A DNA stretch of 64,000 nucleotides from Ecdyonurus torrentis (lineage: Eukaryota > Arthropoda > Insecta > Ephemeroptera > Heptageniidae): NCBI GenBank assembly GCA_949318235.1, contig OX439131.1:20718725-20782724 (forward strand). Reading direction: 5' to 3'. A program made the translations under genes and the position numbers. How positions within the stretch are numbered: position 1 is the first letter of the stretch; each line of letters starts with the position of its first letter. The notes beneath the pieces are model-generated. The model had not been told where the DNA came from, did no database searches, and saw nothing but the letters and a program-made list of their open reading frames with translations. Positions 26,400-38,173 of this stretch are shown here, one piece after another.

Positions 26400-28300
26400 T
26401 ACTCTATTTTTATATCAATCTGTACTTATGTTAAAATAATATAATTATTCAATGTTGACAATGTCTGCATATATGAAGACTTGAACAAGGTTATTAATCC
26501 GTAGGACGTTACCCGCACCCAGGATCATAATGTCAAATTAACTGTGTAATTAAATGTTTCATTAAGTGTTAAATTTGATGATAAGAAATTATAATTGATC
26601 GCTAACTTTATATATAAATATATTTTTTTATAACTGTTGTTAGGATAAAAATATTGAATTAATGATTTATTCGATCACCGCGATAATAAGAAACACCATA
26701 TAATATATTCGTTTGCTAAATTTATATTTGTTTTGTATATATACACACACACGCATTTGTAAATCACTTCGACAAATAAAACAATATAATGTGATGTAAT
26801 CTTTATATCACAATTTATTTTTGTTAACTAAATATTCAACTATAAAACAAGTTAAAACACCTGTCTTCTGTTTTAACTTTTTATAAAGCATCGTTTTTAT
26901 TTGGAAATATAATAAAAATATTAGAAATAAAAAAACAGAGATTATTTTTATTTTCATGACTCATGCAGGCATGATATACGTATAGTAAAAAGACTTTACA
27001 ACAATAAGTAGTGCTATGCTACTGATATCAGAGATGAGGGAATATCTATAACCATAACTTGTTACACGTAACCTATCGTACCCACTTCAAGGTCGATTAT
27101 AGAAGCAGAAGCTCTTCAAAACTCGTGCCACTCGAGCGGAAACCGGAAACGATGATCCAAATAATATAAAAGGTTACGGAAAAGTATTATTTTTTTTAGA
27201 GGTAAATATTAAAATAACAAAAATAGTGCGTAGGCTCTTATTCAGAATATAGAAGCTAAAATAATTTTAAATTATTTTTATTTTACTAAAGATGAAAGAA
27301 TTTCACTATATATCGACCCAAAGAATTTGTGTTTTTTAAAATTAATAAGTACTGTATATTACTATATATTATAATATAATAATTAAGAGGGATATACATT
27401 AAAATAAAGTTTCTTTTCTTGCTTTCTTTGATACTTAATATTATGCCATTCAATTTCTGATTCATGTAAGGACTTTACATCTATATAGGGCTTTTTATAA
27501 TTGTTTTATTTATCATGCACGATTATTATTATATGCAATTATTATATTTTTAGTTATGAAATTGTATGTAATCATAATTAAAGTATCAATTATTTTAATA
27601 AATTACATTAATTTTTTTTCGTGTGACAATTGAATTTTAAGTCATTACAAGATTTTGAGTTTTTTCATAAGATTTTATGATTATTACTTTTAAGTCTTAT
27701 GAATTCCACTGATTTTCCATATATATTTCCAAGATCCAGAAAATTTTTTTTTTCATGTCAGGTTATTTTAACAGAACATTGTAAAATTAAAAAGAAATAC
27801 AAGCAATATTATAGAATATAAAGCATTTTAATAAATAATAATACAAATAATTTGTTTAATTATATAAAAGAATAAAAAATTATTTGTGTTAAGCATTTAA
27901 AAAAAATGTTCCAAATAAATTATTAAAAAAATAATAATTGAAATGAAAAAAAAAAAAAGTAAAAAAAAATATTAAATAACAGAGTGAAGATAAGGAACAC
28001 TAAATAATACTAGACATCAAGTTGCAATCACAGCATGCATCAGGTTTGACCCTGAGTGGTTAAGAGAGGTTTGACCAGTTATTTCAATTTATTTTCTAAT
28101 TTTTCTGCAAGTATATGATATGTGTGGGAAGACAAGAAGCCGCTGAGCTCTGAGGTGATCTGCATGCTTTTCGATCGAATAAGAAATTTTCACTTTTTTT
28201 AAAATGACGTTACATAAATCTATTTCGTGATATAGCATTGCTGGAAAGCCAGTCCTTCACAGAAGCTCTGCCAACAGAAAATTTTACAAAAGAAAACAAT
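25840..28300. repeat. old duplicated non-coding segments
   Basis: About 25905-26060 resembles 26880-27000 (ATTAGAAATAAGAAAAAG and CACGACTCGTGCAGACA against ATTAGAAATAAAAAAACAG and CATGACTCATGCAGGCA). About 26090-26235 resembles 28130-28300 (GAAGCCATTGAGCCCTAAGG against GAAGCCGCTGAGCTCTGAGG). In the second copy these two parts are separated by 27050-27770, which itself resembles 21110-22030. The (CT)n tract at 26331-26397 lies between. No convincing gene. Confidence 0.5.
26331..26397. repeat. (CT)n microsatellite
   Basis: Over 60 bp of uninterrupted CT dinucleotides. The poly-Leu-Ser open frame across it is an artefact. Confidence 0.95.
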
Positions 28301-28499
28301 ACACAAAAGTGCTTTCATAATATACGTGCATAAGCTTTGATAAAAAGGGGAGCTTGGATATTTATGTCTTTTATTTTGCTAGTTTGTCCACTTTTATTTT
28401 TATAATAATCTGTATTTATGTAAACATAATTCATTGATATATAGCAATGACTGCCAATATTAATGGCCCTGGATACTTTAAAATAAAAGTTTTTTTGTA

Positions 28500-28690
28500 C
28501 TTCTATGGGACCAAATTTCTGATGACCTGTCGAAATCGCCATAACGGCGCACGGCACTTTATACGCAATCGCCGTACTCGCCGCAATTCCGCGCCAGGCA
28601 GTTGTGACGTAGCAACTGCCCAACTTCAGCACCCTATAACCAGGGCGACCATCCACGCACAACTTGGTGCACTAGTCGGTCAATGTGGAT
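28500..28690. other. GC-richer island of unknown nature
   Basis: A block of about 190 bp with many CpG (AACGGCGCACGGCAC, CGCAATCGCCGTACTCGCCG) in otherwise AT-rich sequence. Open frames run through it on both strands (115 codons minus, 83 plus), but neither shows a known domain. It directly precedes a family B MITE. It could be a promoter, an exon or an old repeat. Confidence 0.35.
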
Positions 28691-28729
28691 TAATATAATA
28701 TCAATCGCCACTCTAATAATTAAAGGCAT

Positions 28730-29069
28730 AATATAAAACATATGAAACAATATGTTCTTATTAATCATTAAACACAAAATGGGATCTACAAAACTGATGA
28801 TAATTTTTACCAGAGTGTAAATGTGGCCCCACGAGAGAGCGTGAAAAAACTGTAAATTATCAATTAGCGTGAATATTTCTGTTTATGACGTCAGAAACAT
28901 TTAAAAATTAGTCTAAAAATGTTGCGTTGGTTGCATAGTTTGAAATTTTCTGATCACTGCTACGGAGCTACAGTTAGGTTTTGAGACCAATTATTAATTG
29001 TTATTTATCAGTCCCATCAAGTATTTTCTGATATAAATGCTAATGTTTTCATGTTGTACGTGCCTTTAA
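28730..29069. mobile_element. TTAA-flanked MITE, family B copy 3
   Basis: Begins TTAAAGGCATAATATAAAAC and ends GTTGTACGTGCCTTTAA, giving AAAGGCA/TGCCTTT termini inside TTAA. The interior has the family signatures CACAAAATGGGATC, CCACGAGAGAGCGTGAAAA and GGTTGCATAG. Confidence 0.75.
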
Positions 29070-29111
29070 GAAACTATAATCGTTTGCTAAACTATTGTTT
29101 GTTATAATTGT

Positions 29112-29112
<1 letters not shown>

Positions 29113-29162
<50 letters not shown>
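29113..29162. repeat. compound (TA)n-(GA)n microsatellite
   Basis: TA dinucleotides pass directly into GA dinucleotides at about 29132. Confidence 0.9.
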
Positions 29163-29167
<5 letters not shown>

Positions 29168-29169
29168 TT

Positions 29170-32100
29170 TTATAAGATAAAAAAATGAAAATAATAAGTT
29201 CTATGTTTGAATTTTGGAATATACCATAATTTAATACTTAAATTACATTGACAATTAAATAAAAATATGTGATAATTTAAAAAATTTAATCTTTATATCA
29301 CAATTTAAATAATTCATGTATATACTGTACAACAATTTTAAAATTCAAACTTTTTTTAATGATACAGAAACTTTTAATTTTGTAATGTACCTTGTTATTA
29401 TAATACAATAAATATAATTAAGTTGAAATAAATACAATATACTGTAACAATTGCTACCAATAATCAATGCATGTTAACTTAAATATTAGCTGACACAAAA
29501 AGCCTAAACACAAAAATGCAAACAACTTCTCATAAAAAAGCTTTTATCAAGAAGCAGATATATTATTTTTGTTTTTAAATGAAAATTCTTTTCATCAAAT
29601 TTAATGGTTTTTTTTAATTGGAAATAATATATAAATAGCCTACTCAAAAAAGTTTCTATAAAAAAGAGAATGGTGCATTACTGCATTATGTACATAAGGA
29701 AACTAAAAAGAAGTCAAAATTTTATTATTAAAATATCAGATTAAAAACTTAAAAATTATTAAGTTGCCCTGCATCAATCAGCCGTACTCGCCAAATCCCG
29801 CCATCTCAGTCTTCTTCATTCTCTTTTGTATTATAATTTTTCATGCTATATATAGCAGTGAAAATTATTTTGTATCACATATGTTTGATAATTGTACTAT
29901 ATCATAAAAATACTGTATAATATAATATGACATAATATGATGTAAAGAAGGTGAACCATCAAGTAAGCCTATGTGTATTGGGTGAATCTTGTGTGTAAAA
30001 GAAAATAAAGTTTAAAAAATCTAAAACAATTTAATAATAATATAAAAAAAGGGCGCGGCTGCATTAGTTGCGGTAGAATATATCCAAAGCGGCAGGTGTT
30101 TGCATATACGATGACGTCATTTCCTTCTTGGTATTTAAACAAAAATACAAATCTCAATAAAAACATATATATATATATATATTTTTAGTAAAATTAATCC
30201 ATACGAATCGTGATACGAACACAGTATGCAGTTTGCTATGTTACACAAATTTACTCATAAATACGAAAAAAGAAGAAAAAAAAAAACTTGCAAATTTACA
30301 TTGAAGTCGTTGCTCGATACTTTGGTCAATTAGTACGAATTTTATAATCATTATCATTACAAATTAGACCTTAATCTCATAGTTGTACAATTAGCGAAGT
30401 GTGATGTAAACGTTTTTCTTTTTTTTTTCTGCGAGTAAAAGAGAAAAATGCAAAGCTTTAATAATACTTACAAATTGAATAAATTAAAAATTTTAAGAAG
30501 AATATTATAAGAAGGAAGTATATTGACACTTTTTTTTTTTTTTGTTGCTTTAGATTATAGTTTGTTTGTTTTTAAATAGAATTCTTGGTATTTGAAATAA
30601 ATTTTATGCATTTTTCTCCCTCGCTTTCTTTTAATATCGGGAATGGCATGTGAATATATAAATATATATATTTCAAAAAGGTAACATAACTCTTATTTGG
30701 AAGATGTTTATTTTTATAATGTCAGTCTAATTAATAAAATAAATTTTTATTCATACTTATACAGTAATTATTAATGAGCAATGCTTTTTTTTATAATTTT
30801 ACTATATATTTTAAACATTATTATTTTAAAAACACAAAAAGCGTGTGCTTTTTATTATTAATATTTTAAATACTTTGTTAATTTCTAATTTCTCGCTTAC
30901 TATAATTTACGCTGATGATAAAAATGTAAGGTAACATGTAAATGATATACAAACAAAAATTTTAGTTATATTTATTTATTGACCTTATTATAAATGTACA
31001 GTATGTTATATCTATGCAGTACATGTATACAAAATATTTTAAATTACTGCTATAAATATAAAAATCAGACAATATAAAAATTTATTAAAACTTTTTTTTT
31101 TAAACAAAAAATTATACACAATTTACAATCTATAAGATAAACCTTATCGATTTGTTCAATGATAGTAATAACATAAGATTATTATTTTTTTTTAATTATA
31201 AAATTTTTGATTCTTAATTCATAATTATATAGAAAACAAATATTTACTATAAAAACGCACAAATTTTTACAGAGTAGCTGCAAAATACATTGATTTATTG
31301 TAAGTCAATCAAAACATAAATGTATAATTCACTTTATATTTAAACTTGTAAAGTCCAGCTTCGATGTAAGTACGATGAGTTCAAGTTCAAAGTAATATTA
31401 TGGTTTCTCCGTATATATATAAATATTATAGTTTTTGCTCTTTACCCATTTCAAGGCAGTACCCATGCATTGGTTGCACTGGTAGTGAGCATTTTTTTCC
31501 AACATCTTTAGTATAGAATTTTATATAAAATTAGGTACTTTTTATACTTTAAGATTTTATGTGTATATTAGAATTTTTAGACACAAAAATGTACTGTATA
31601 GAAAATGTTTAGTTGTATTACTAGTTTTAAACAATTTTTTACTATAAAATCTATAATTATAAATTTGTATTCTACGTTTAAAATTTCTAAATTTAGTCTA
31701 CTCTGGACTAAAAAACTTAAGCGATATAAATATTTCATGACCTCCACGGACATACAAAATAATCATAACATAAATACGTTATTTGTTTACGTAGCTTTTG
31801 TTCGTAAAATTTGCTTAATACGTATACTTTTCAATTGTAAAATTTATATTACAGGAATTTTCTAAACGTTAAAAAGCACTGTTTTGTATGATTAAAATTA
31901 TATATAAACAAAACTTATTCCAAACCAAATTTTCATGGCATTAGTTTTATAGCCGATATTATAAATATCTACGGAGTGAACGGTCTTTATTTATTAACAT
32001 GTAATAAATAACTTGAACAATTCAGGATACATGTACAGTATACTGTGAAAATTCATTCATAGTAATCAAATGTTAAAATTGCAAACTACTCATGATATTT

Positions 32101-32337
32101 GACTTGAGGTATCTATGTTGTCACAATTAAGAAAATTAAAAAAAGCTTACACATAAAACTATAAAAGTTAACTTTGCAAATCCTTAAAAATGAAACATGT
32201 ATTTTATTTTTCTAAGATATCAATATTGATATAACATTATGAAGAAAAACAAAAAAGGAGTAATTTTAATTTTGAGTTACAATTTAGAAGACTTGCATAA
32301 GTATATTTAGTGATAAAATAAACAAACAAACAACTCA
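29170..32337. other. intergenic, no gene recognised
   Basis: AT-rich sequence with poly(T) and poly(A) runs and short TA tracts. Open frames of 60-90 codons here are rich in Phe, Leu, Ile, Tyr and Lys without domain patterns. A small GC-richer patch at 29775-29815 contains GCCGTACTCGCC, also present in the island at 28500. Confidence 0.45.
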
Positions 32338-32690
32338 GAAATACTAACAAAGTGCTATCAGACGATTTTTTGTTTTCCTATCTTGATTTAACATGCTTTA
32401 ACTCGAGTTAGATTTATTTCTCATGGTTCAAATTTTTACTGTAGCTTACTGAGCCTCAAATATTTTTTTTCTGGATTTTAATTATTTTGGTTACAATTTT
32501 TTTTTCACTCAATTGACTTGAGATCCAGCAAAAAAAAAAAAGTTTTAAGACTCAGAAAGCCACAGTAAAAATTTCAGCTCTGAGAAACAATTTCAATTCA
32601 AGTTATAGCTGATTTTTAACAACATATGAAAGCATGTTAAATTAGACAGGAACACAATATTGTCTCCTATGCACTTTATTAATATTGTTG
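32338..32690. mobile_element. inverted-repeat element, family C, complete
   Basis: TTTAACATGCTTTAACTCGA is answered by AAAGCATGTTAAA. The outer arms AATACTAACAAAGTGCTATC and the reverse of ATGCACTTTATTAATATTG also pair, so about 350 bp fold imperfectly. It lies about 70 bp downstream of the stop codon of the CxxC/RING gene, probably in its 3'UTR. Confidence 0.65.
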
Positions 32691-32760
32691 AGCTGTAAGT
32701 TTGTTTACTTTCTCACTAAACCTACTTTTGCAAGTCTTAATTGATAAAAGAATAATAAAA

Positions 32761-35668
32761 TTACTGAAAGGAGACTGCGGTGTATTGTGTGATGATATTG
32801 CCACATCTTGGACATCTTGTAGAGCCTGGTGAGAAACATTCTTGGCATAACACGACACCACTGCAATGGCGGCACATGATACGTAGAAGTCGGACGTTAC
32901 ACGTCAGGCAAACTATTCGTTGATTTCGAAGCAAATTAGCTTCACAGACTGAAATCAAACATCACAAATTTTGTATCAGATTTATTATTGTTGTAAACAT
33001 AATTATTTAACATCATATAGTCAAGCTTAAAGCCATAGACCACATAAAACAACATGTGCTTTTTAATGAATAAACACGAAATGGGATCTTTAAAACTGAT
33101 GACAACTTTTATCAGAATGTTAATGCAACCCCACGAGAGAGCGTGAAAATAGTGTAAAGTATGCAATTTAAGTGTTTATTCATGTTAATGACGTCAGAAA
33201 CATGCAAAAATTAGTATGAAAATGTTGTGCGGGTTGCATAAATTGAAATTTATGATCACTGCTACGGAGCTACAGTTGGGTTTTGAGACAAACTAAAGCT
33301 ATTTATGTAAGTCCCATTAAGTGTTTTATGATATATATATATATATATATATATATATGCTTATGTTTTTCTCTGGTCTATTCCTTTAAGATATAGGATA
33401 CAAATACAAAATAAAGTACAAAATATTTCATTTTGGAAGCATACAGTATATAATTATGTAAAAACATAAAGTGTGATATAGAATTTATTCATGTTTCAAC
33501 CAGTATTTATCACGGTCTAACATTAAACATCAGAAATTTTGCATCTGGTTTATAAGTGTTGTAATCAGAATTATTTAACATCATAGTCAAGCTTAGGATA
33601 TAGGATCTTATAAGAACTGATGTTATATCTTAAAGAAAAAAATATTAAAGAAGATGATGTACATTAAATTTTTAAAATTATGGTTGCCAAGTTAAATAGC
33701 TTCGATAAAATTTTTGTTTATTTTAATTTTTTTTTAACAGAATAAAATGAAGTACAAAATATTAAAATTTTAAAGGCATGCAGTATTATTACATATAAAA
33801 ACAAAGTGTTATAAAATTTATTAATGTTTCATCCAAGTATCTATTGCAATATTTAATCTTTTATTTTACAATTTGATGAGGAAATTTTTTTTAACAGTAT
33901 AAATTTAAAAAACAAACAAATTTTTCAGTACCCACACAGCACAGATTGAGATATAATACATAAAATATGCTTTTATATCCCAAAAAAATATATGTATATC
34001 CATTTGTATAATAGATGTTGATTGTATGAGAAACGTTCAAACGTCCTATGCATATATTATACGTATATCAAGATATTAAAAAATGCATGTGTATAATATG
34101 TGTAACATAACACTACAGAAGGTAAATTCAATGCTTTTTTTATTGAAAAAAAATAATAATAATTGCATGCATCAAATACTGTGATTCTAACTCCAAATCT
34201 GACACATACCCAACTCATACATTACTGATTGTTGGTACCGGCTCTCTTATTAACACTTACTACACTGTAGTGAACTTTTATATTACTTTATTTTAATATG
34301 TCAAGTTGGTTATTTAAGCTTCACATTTCGTGGAACCTGCCAGAGTAGTGAGCTCTTGAGATTCCAAGCCATACGGCTAATAACTATACTGCCAGTTTTT
34401 TTTTTAAGTAATTCAAAATAAAATGTCAATTTTATAAAAATGTTATCACCATTACACTCTACAAATTGCTAATAGTATAATTTTTACCAAAAGTCTTTCC
34501 AACTTTTAATAAGCAAATCTTAATTACATTTTTTTATGTATTTTTTAAAGTTAGAACTTTTTTAAGCATTTTGGCTCAAAGATGAAATAAAAAGGAAGCA
34601 AATATCAAAAACTTGGTAAATAAAATACGCTGTAATTATCACTTTTAATTAACATTTACAACACGTTTAAAGGTATTTAGTAAATGTATGTGTAAATAGT
34701 TTATGTGTAGATGTAATTTTCATAAAAAAAAATTGCATACCAATTCTACAGTATACGTATACGCTTCATATGTAAAATATACATTTAAGACTATATAATA
34801 GCAGTATACAAAATAAATACATTATAATATATTATATGTTTGAAAATAATATGCAAGTATCTGGTATGTGATATGGTAGATGCAAGGTACAGTCATTTTA
34901 CTAAAAAATGAATTTGTATAGGCTTTTATGGCCATTCAATGCAATTGGATGGAGATTTCAGTTGACGCAAAACTCTATCTAAATATACGATATTCCCATA
35001 TATGCCAATAGAATGTCATTTTTTTAGTAAAATGACCGTATACAAGGTATGTGTATATTATCTCATTTTGAGTTGTGTGGGTACTTTTCAATACTTTTTA
35101 AGATATAAAAATTTAATCATAAATAGTATATAAGTATATATTATGCTTTAGATAATATAAAATGAAATCATTTCATAAATAAACGAGGATAAGTCATAAA
35201 TTTATGTGCTAAGGAGAGATGTGCTTCACTGATATAAACAATTTTTTCATGAGGATTGCTTTTTTCTAAAAATATTAATGTATACAGTTCAGTTAAGATA
35301 AAAAGATTAAAGTTGAGAGAATTTTGTGCCTTTGTGACTGAGATTTACATAAGTGCAGTAGCACTCGGCTACCGCCCACGGTCAGTTCCGGTAATAGCGC
35401 GCTGCGATGAACGTTTATGATATCTCAATTCTCAATGCTATGCACATAATTTTTTTTAATTTTTGGCTGATTTTTGCACACTGCAAATTTACCCACTATA
35501 CCTTCGCATAAATTGAAATGTTAAAGTATATTATTAAAATCGTGTATATACACTTAATAATGGCATAAAGTTAAATATTTGGCTGAGCTATAAATTTGAT
35601 CAATAATATATTATATATAAAATTAAATGTATTTTTATGGTCTTACCTTTTGGAGGTATACGTCCCAT
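32761..35668 (-). CDS. predicted 69-aa zinc-binding protein with RING-like four-CxxC domain
   Basis: Two minus-strand exons: 35668-35647 (ATG GGA CGT ATA CCT CCA AAA G, donor gtaaga) and 32948-32761 (acceptor gatttcag, stop TAA). The phases join cleanly to give MGRIPPKVCEANLLRNQR and then the domain. Cysteine pairs are Cys21/24 (CLTC), Cys33/36 (CRHC), Cys42/45 (CQEC) and Cys53/56 (CPRC), followed by a short tail ending AVSFQ. The CPRC pair, the spacing of 11 residues between Cys24 and Cys36, and the short C-terminal tail recall the C-terminal RING of inhibitor-of-apoptosis proteins, which binds E2 enzymes. Aligned that way, the usual zinc-binding His is Gly38; His35 lies beside Cys36. It may therefore be a RING E3, or another binuclear zinc fold. 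Further exons inside the 2.7-kb intron cannot be excluded. No BIR domain was seen. Confidence 0.6.
33027..33389. mobile_element. TTAA-flanked MITE, family B copy 4
   Basis: Starts TTAAAGCCATAGACCACA and ends CTCTGGTCTATTCCTTTAA: imperfect inverted ends inside TTAA. The interior matches the copy at 2481 over its length, with a (TA)n expansion at about 33333-33358 near the right end. It is intronic in the CxxC/RING gene. Confidence 0.8.
34888..35040. mobile_element. TA-flanked MITE, Tc1/mariner-like ends
   Basis: TACAGTCATTTTACTAAAAA is mirrored by TTTTTAGTAAAATGACCGTA. The outer TA dinucleotides and CAGT-type termini fit Tc1/mariner targets. The interior is 110 bp without coding potential. 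It is intronic in the CxxC/RING gene. Confidence 0.75.
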
Positions 35669-35883
35669 GTTCTATATGATTGCAAGTTTATTAAGTATGC
35701 TCACGAGAATAAAGATTGGGTGTAACAATACGATGATATACTATACTCCGCGGTTCACAAGGTGACTCAAACAACACCAGAGCGAGTAAGCCGCTTCGCT
35801 GTTTTACGGAGCCACTTATATACGAACATGTGAAAAAGTCCAACTGCAGGAAAGTCTGGAAAGTCTATCTCGGTTCTCTTATT
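35669..35883 (-). promoter_or_regulatory. probable promoter and 5'UTR of the CxxC/RING gene
   Basis: The 215 bp between the start codon and the giant palindrome are GC-richer than the intron side. They include CCGCGGTTCACAAGGTGAC and CGAGTAAGCCGCTTCGC. No clear TATA box in a fixed position was identified. The assignment rests on position only. Confidence 0.35.
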
Positions 35884-37866
35884 ACGAGTTAAACATGAAA
35901 CGTTATTCATTTGGCGCGAGAATTATGACTGATTCCGTTTCCGGTTGGGCCGCGCGCGAACGCTCAAAGCGCGCCAGCAGCCACGAAGCAAGCCTGCACC
36001 AACAACAAACTTATCAACGTACGGCTGCGTTGTAATACGTTTATATTTATATTTTATTACTAAATAGTAATTGATTTATTGTTTTCGATAATTAAACTAT
36101 GGTATTAAATTGTAAATTTGCTAGCAAAATGTTAAATGTGTAAAATATCTTCAGATATCGCCGATGTATTGCAGATGTAACGCAAACAAACATCTAGTAT
36201 AGGATGAATAATAACGCTTATTCTCGTTTTGTTTTCGCTTGCGGGACGACAAAACGTAACAAATTAATAATGTATTTCATCGGTATATTGTCACTGAGTC
36301 TTCAAACTAATAAATTAAGAGGGCAAACTCATTAAATATGAGAAGAATTGAAGATATCGCGTGAACAAAAATGAAATCTTCGGCAAACAAATTCCCGTGT
36401 TTTCGAAGTTTGAGTCGTTACAATTCAAAAACAAAATGTAAGAAATGTTCAAAATTACTTTTGTCGTTCGGTTTATATACCAGATAATATATTTGGTGAA
36501 TTTTAACTTTTTAACGCGAGCAGTTTGCTTTTAATTTATTAATTAAAGTAAACTGAAACCTATAAAATTTTAGTTCATCAAACTTGGGGGGATTTTTTTT
36601 TTTTTAATAAATAAACGAAATCACATTCAATTTTTTTTCCAATTTATGAATTTAATATAATACATTCTAGGAATGTAATTTATTCACAAGTGTACTATTT
36701 TTTATTGTTATTTTATTTATTTTCTGCAAGAGCGGGGGCATCAACTTTTGATTATTTGCCAAAAATTAAAAGCTCTTTATTATCTCACGTTATGATATTT
36801 TGTTTAATAATTTTGGGGTTGTATTTTTATTCCCAGAACCCTTTTAAATATAATAATAATTTTTTAGTATACAAAAAAATATTAAAAATAATTTTGCATT
36901 TTTAAAAGGGTTCTCGGAATAAAAATACAACCCCAAAATTATTAAACAAAATATCATAACGTGAGATAATAAAGAGCTTTTAATTTTTGGTAAATAATCA
37001 AAAGTTGATGCCCCCGCTCTTGCAGAAAATAAATAAAATAACAATAAAAAATAGTACACTTGTGAATAAATTACATTCCTAGAATGTATTATATTAAATT
37101 CATAAATTGGAAAAAAAATTGAATGTGATTTCGTTTATTTATTAAAAAAAAAAAATCCCCCCAAGTTTGATGAACTAAAATTTTATAGGTTTCAGTTTAC
37201 TTTAATTAATAAATTAAAAGCAAACTGCTCGCGTTAAAAAGTTAAAATTCACCAAATATATTATCTGGTATATAAACCGAACGACAAAAGTAATTTTGAA
37301 CATTTCTTACATTTTGTTTTCGAATTGTAACGACTCAAACTTCGAAAACACGGGAATTTGTTTGCCGAAGATTTCATTTTTGTTCACGCGATATCTTCAA
37401 TTCTTCTCATATTTAATGAGTTTGCCCTCTTAATTTATTAGTTTGAAGACTCAGTGACAATATACCGATGAAATACATTATTAATTTGTTACGTTTTGTC
37501 GTCCCGCAAGCGAAAACAAAACGAGAATAAGCGTTATTATTCATCCTATACTAGATGTTTGTTTGCGTTACATCTGCAATACATCGGCGATATCTGAAGA
37601 TATTTTACACATTTAACATTTTGCTAGCAAATTTACAATTTAATACCATAGTTTTATTATCGAAAACAATAAATCAATTACTATTTAGTAATAAAATATA
37701 AATATAAACGTATTACAACGCAGCCGTACGTTGATAAGTTTGTTGTTGGTGCAGGCGCTTGCTTCGTGGCTGCTGGCGCGCTTTGAGCGTTCGCGCGCGG
37801 CCCAACCGGAAACGGAATCAGTCATAATTCTCGCGCCAAATGAATAACGTTTCATGTTTAACTCGT
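35884..37866. repeat. giant near-perfect palindrome (two arms of about 965 bp)
   Basis: The left arm 35884-36848 begins ACGAGTTAAACATGAAACG. The right arm 36901-37866 ends CGTTTCATGTTTAACTCGT. The spacer is about 52 bp of AT-rich sequence. I found only a handful of differences between arms: Gly/Asp-type single changes near 36760, 36836, 36102 and 36427, and one 2-bp indel near 35990. Identity is therefore about 99%. The mirrored 71-codon frames (36690-36905 plus, 37059-36844 minus) are copies of the same sequence and resemble no known protein. The outer 60 bp of each arm is GC-rich (GGCCGCGCGCGAACGC). No certain target duplication flanks it. Confidence 0.9.
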
Positions 37867-38173
37867 CAATACATAGAGAAAAGGCGACCTCAGTAAAAAC
37901 AAAAGGTAGATGTGCTGCACCCAGGTGGAGGTAGTTTGAACAAAAGAAGTTAGGTTAGCCTCGCAAGCTTGCAAGAGCAATCTCTCATTAGATTAATTTA
38001 CGCGTCATGTGAATGATACTTCAGGTATAGATTAAGCAGACACTGCTTTTCTTATGTGTAGAGCGGCTCATCAGCACTGCGCCAATCACTAAAGATTTTA
38101 GAAAAACATTCTTGCTAAATTAACAATACACTTTTTTTTTTTTTTTTTTTTTTTTTAGAAAAAAATATAAGTG
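37867..38173. other. spacer with a MITE fragment
   Basis: Contains TTTACGCGTCATGTGAATGA (about 37998-38017), one end of the 21206 MITE family, and a poly(T) run at about 38131-38156. No gene is seen. Confidence 0.5.

Noticed and set aside
26248..26439. Leu-Ser repeat protein
   Set aside because: Translation of (CT)n. The same applies to the Arg-Glu repeats at 57799 and 13618 and to part of the frame at 50547-51056.
28315..28698. 115-aa and 83-aa overlapping frames on opposite strands
   Set aside because: Both are open only because the block is CpG-rich. Neither shows a domain or splice support, so it is listed only as a GC-rich island.
36690..37059. Two 71-aa proteins with identical N-terminal halves on opposite strands
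   Set aside because: They are mirror copies created by the palindrome 35884-37866. There is no domain and no flanking splice or start context that supports a gene.
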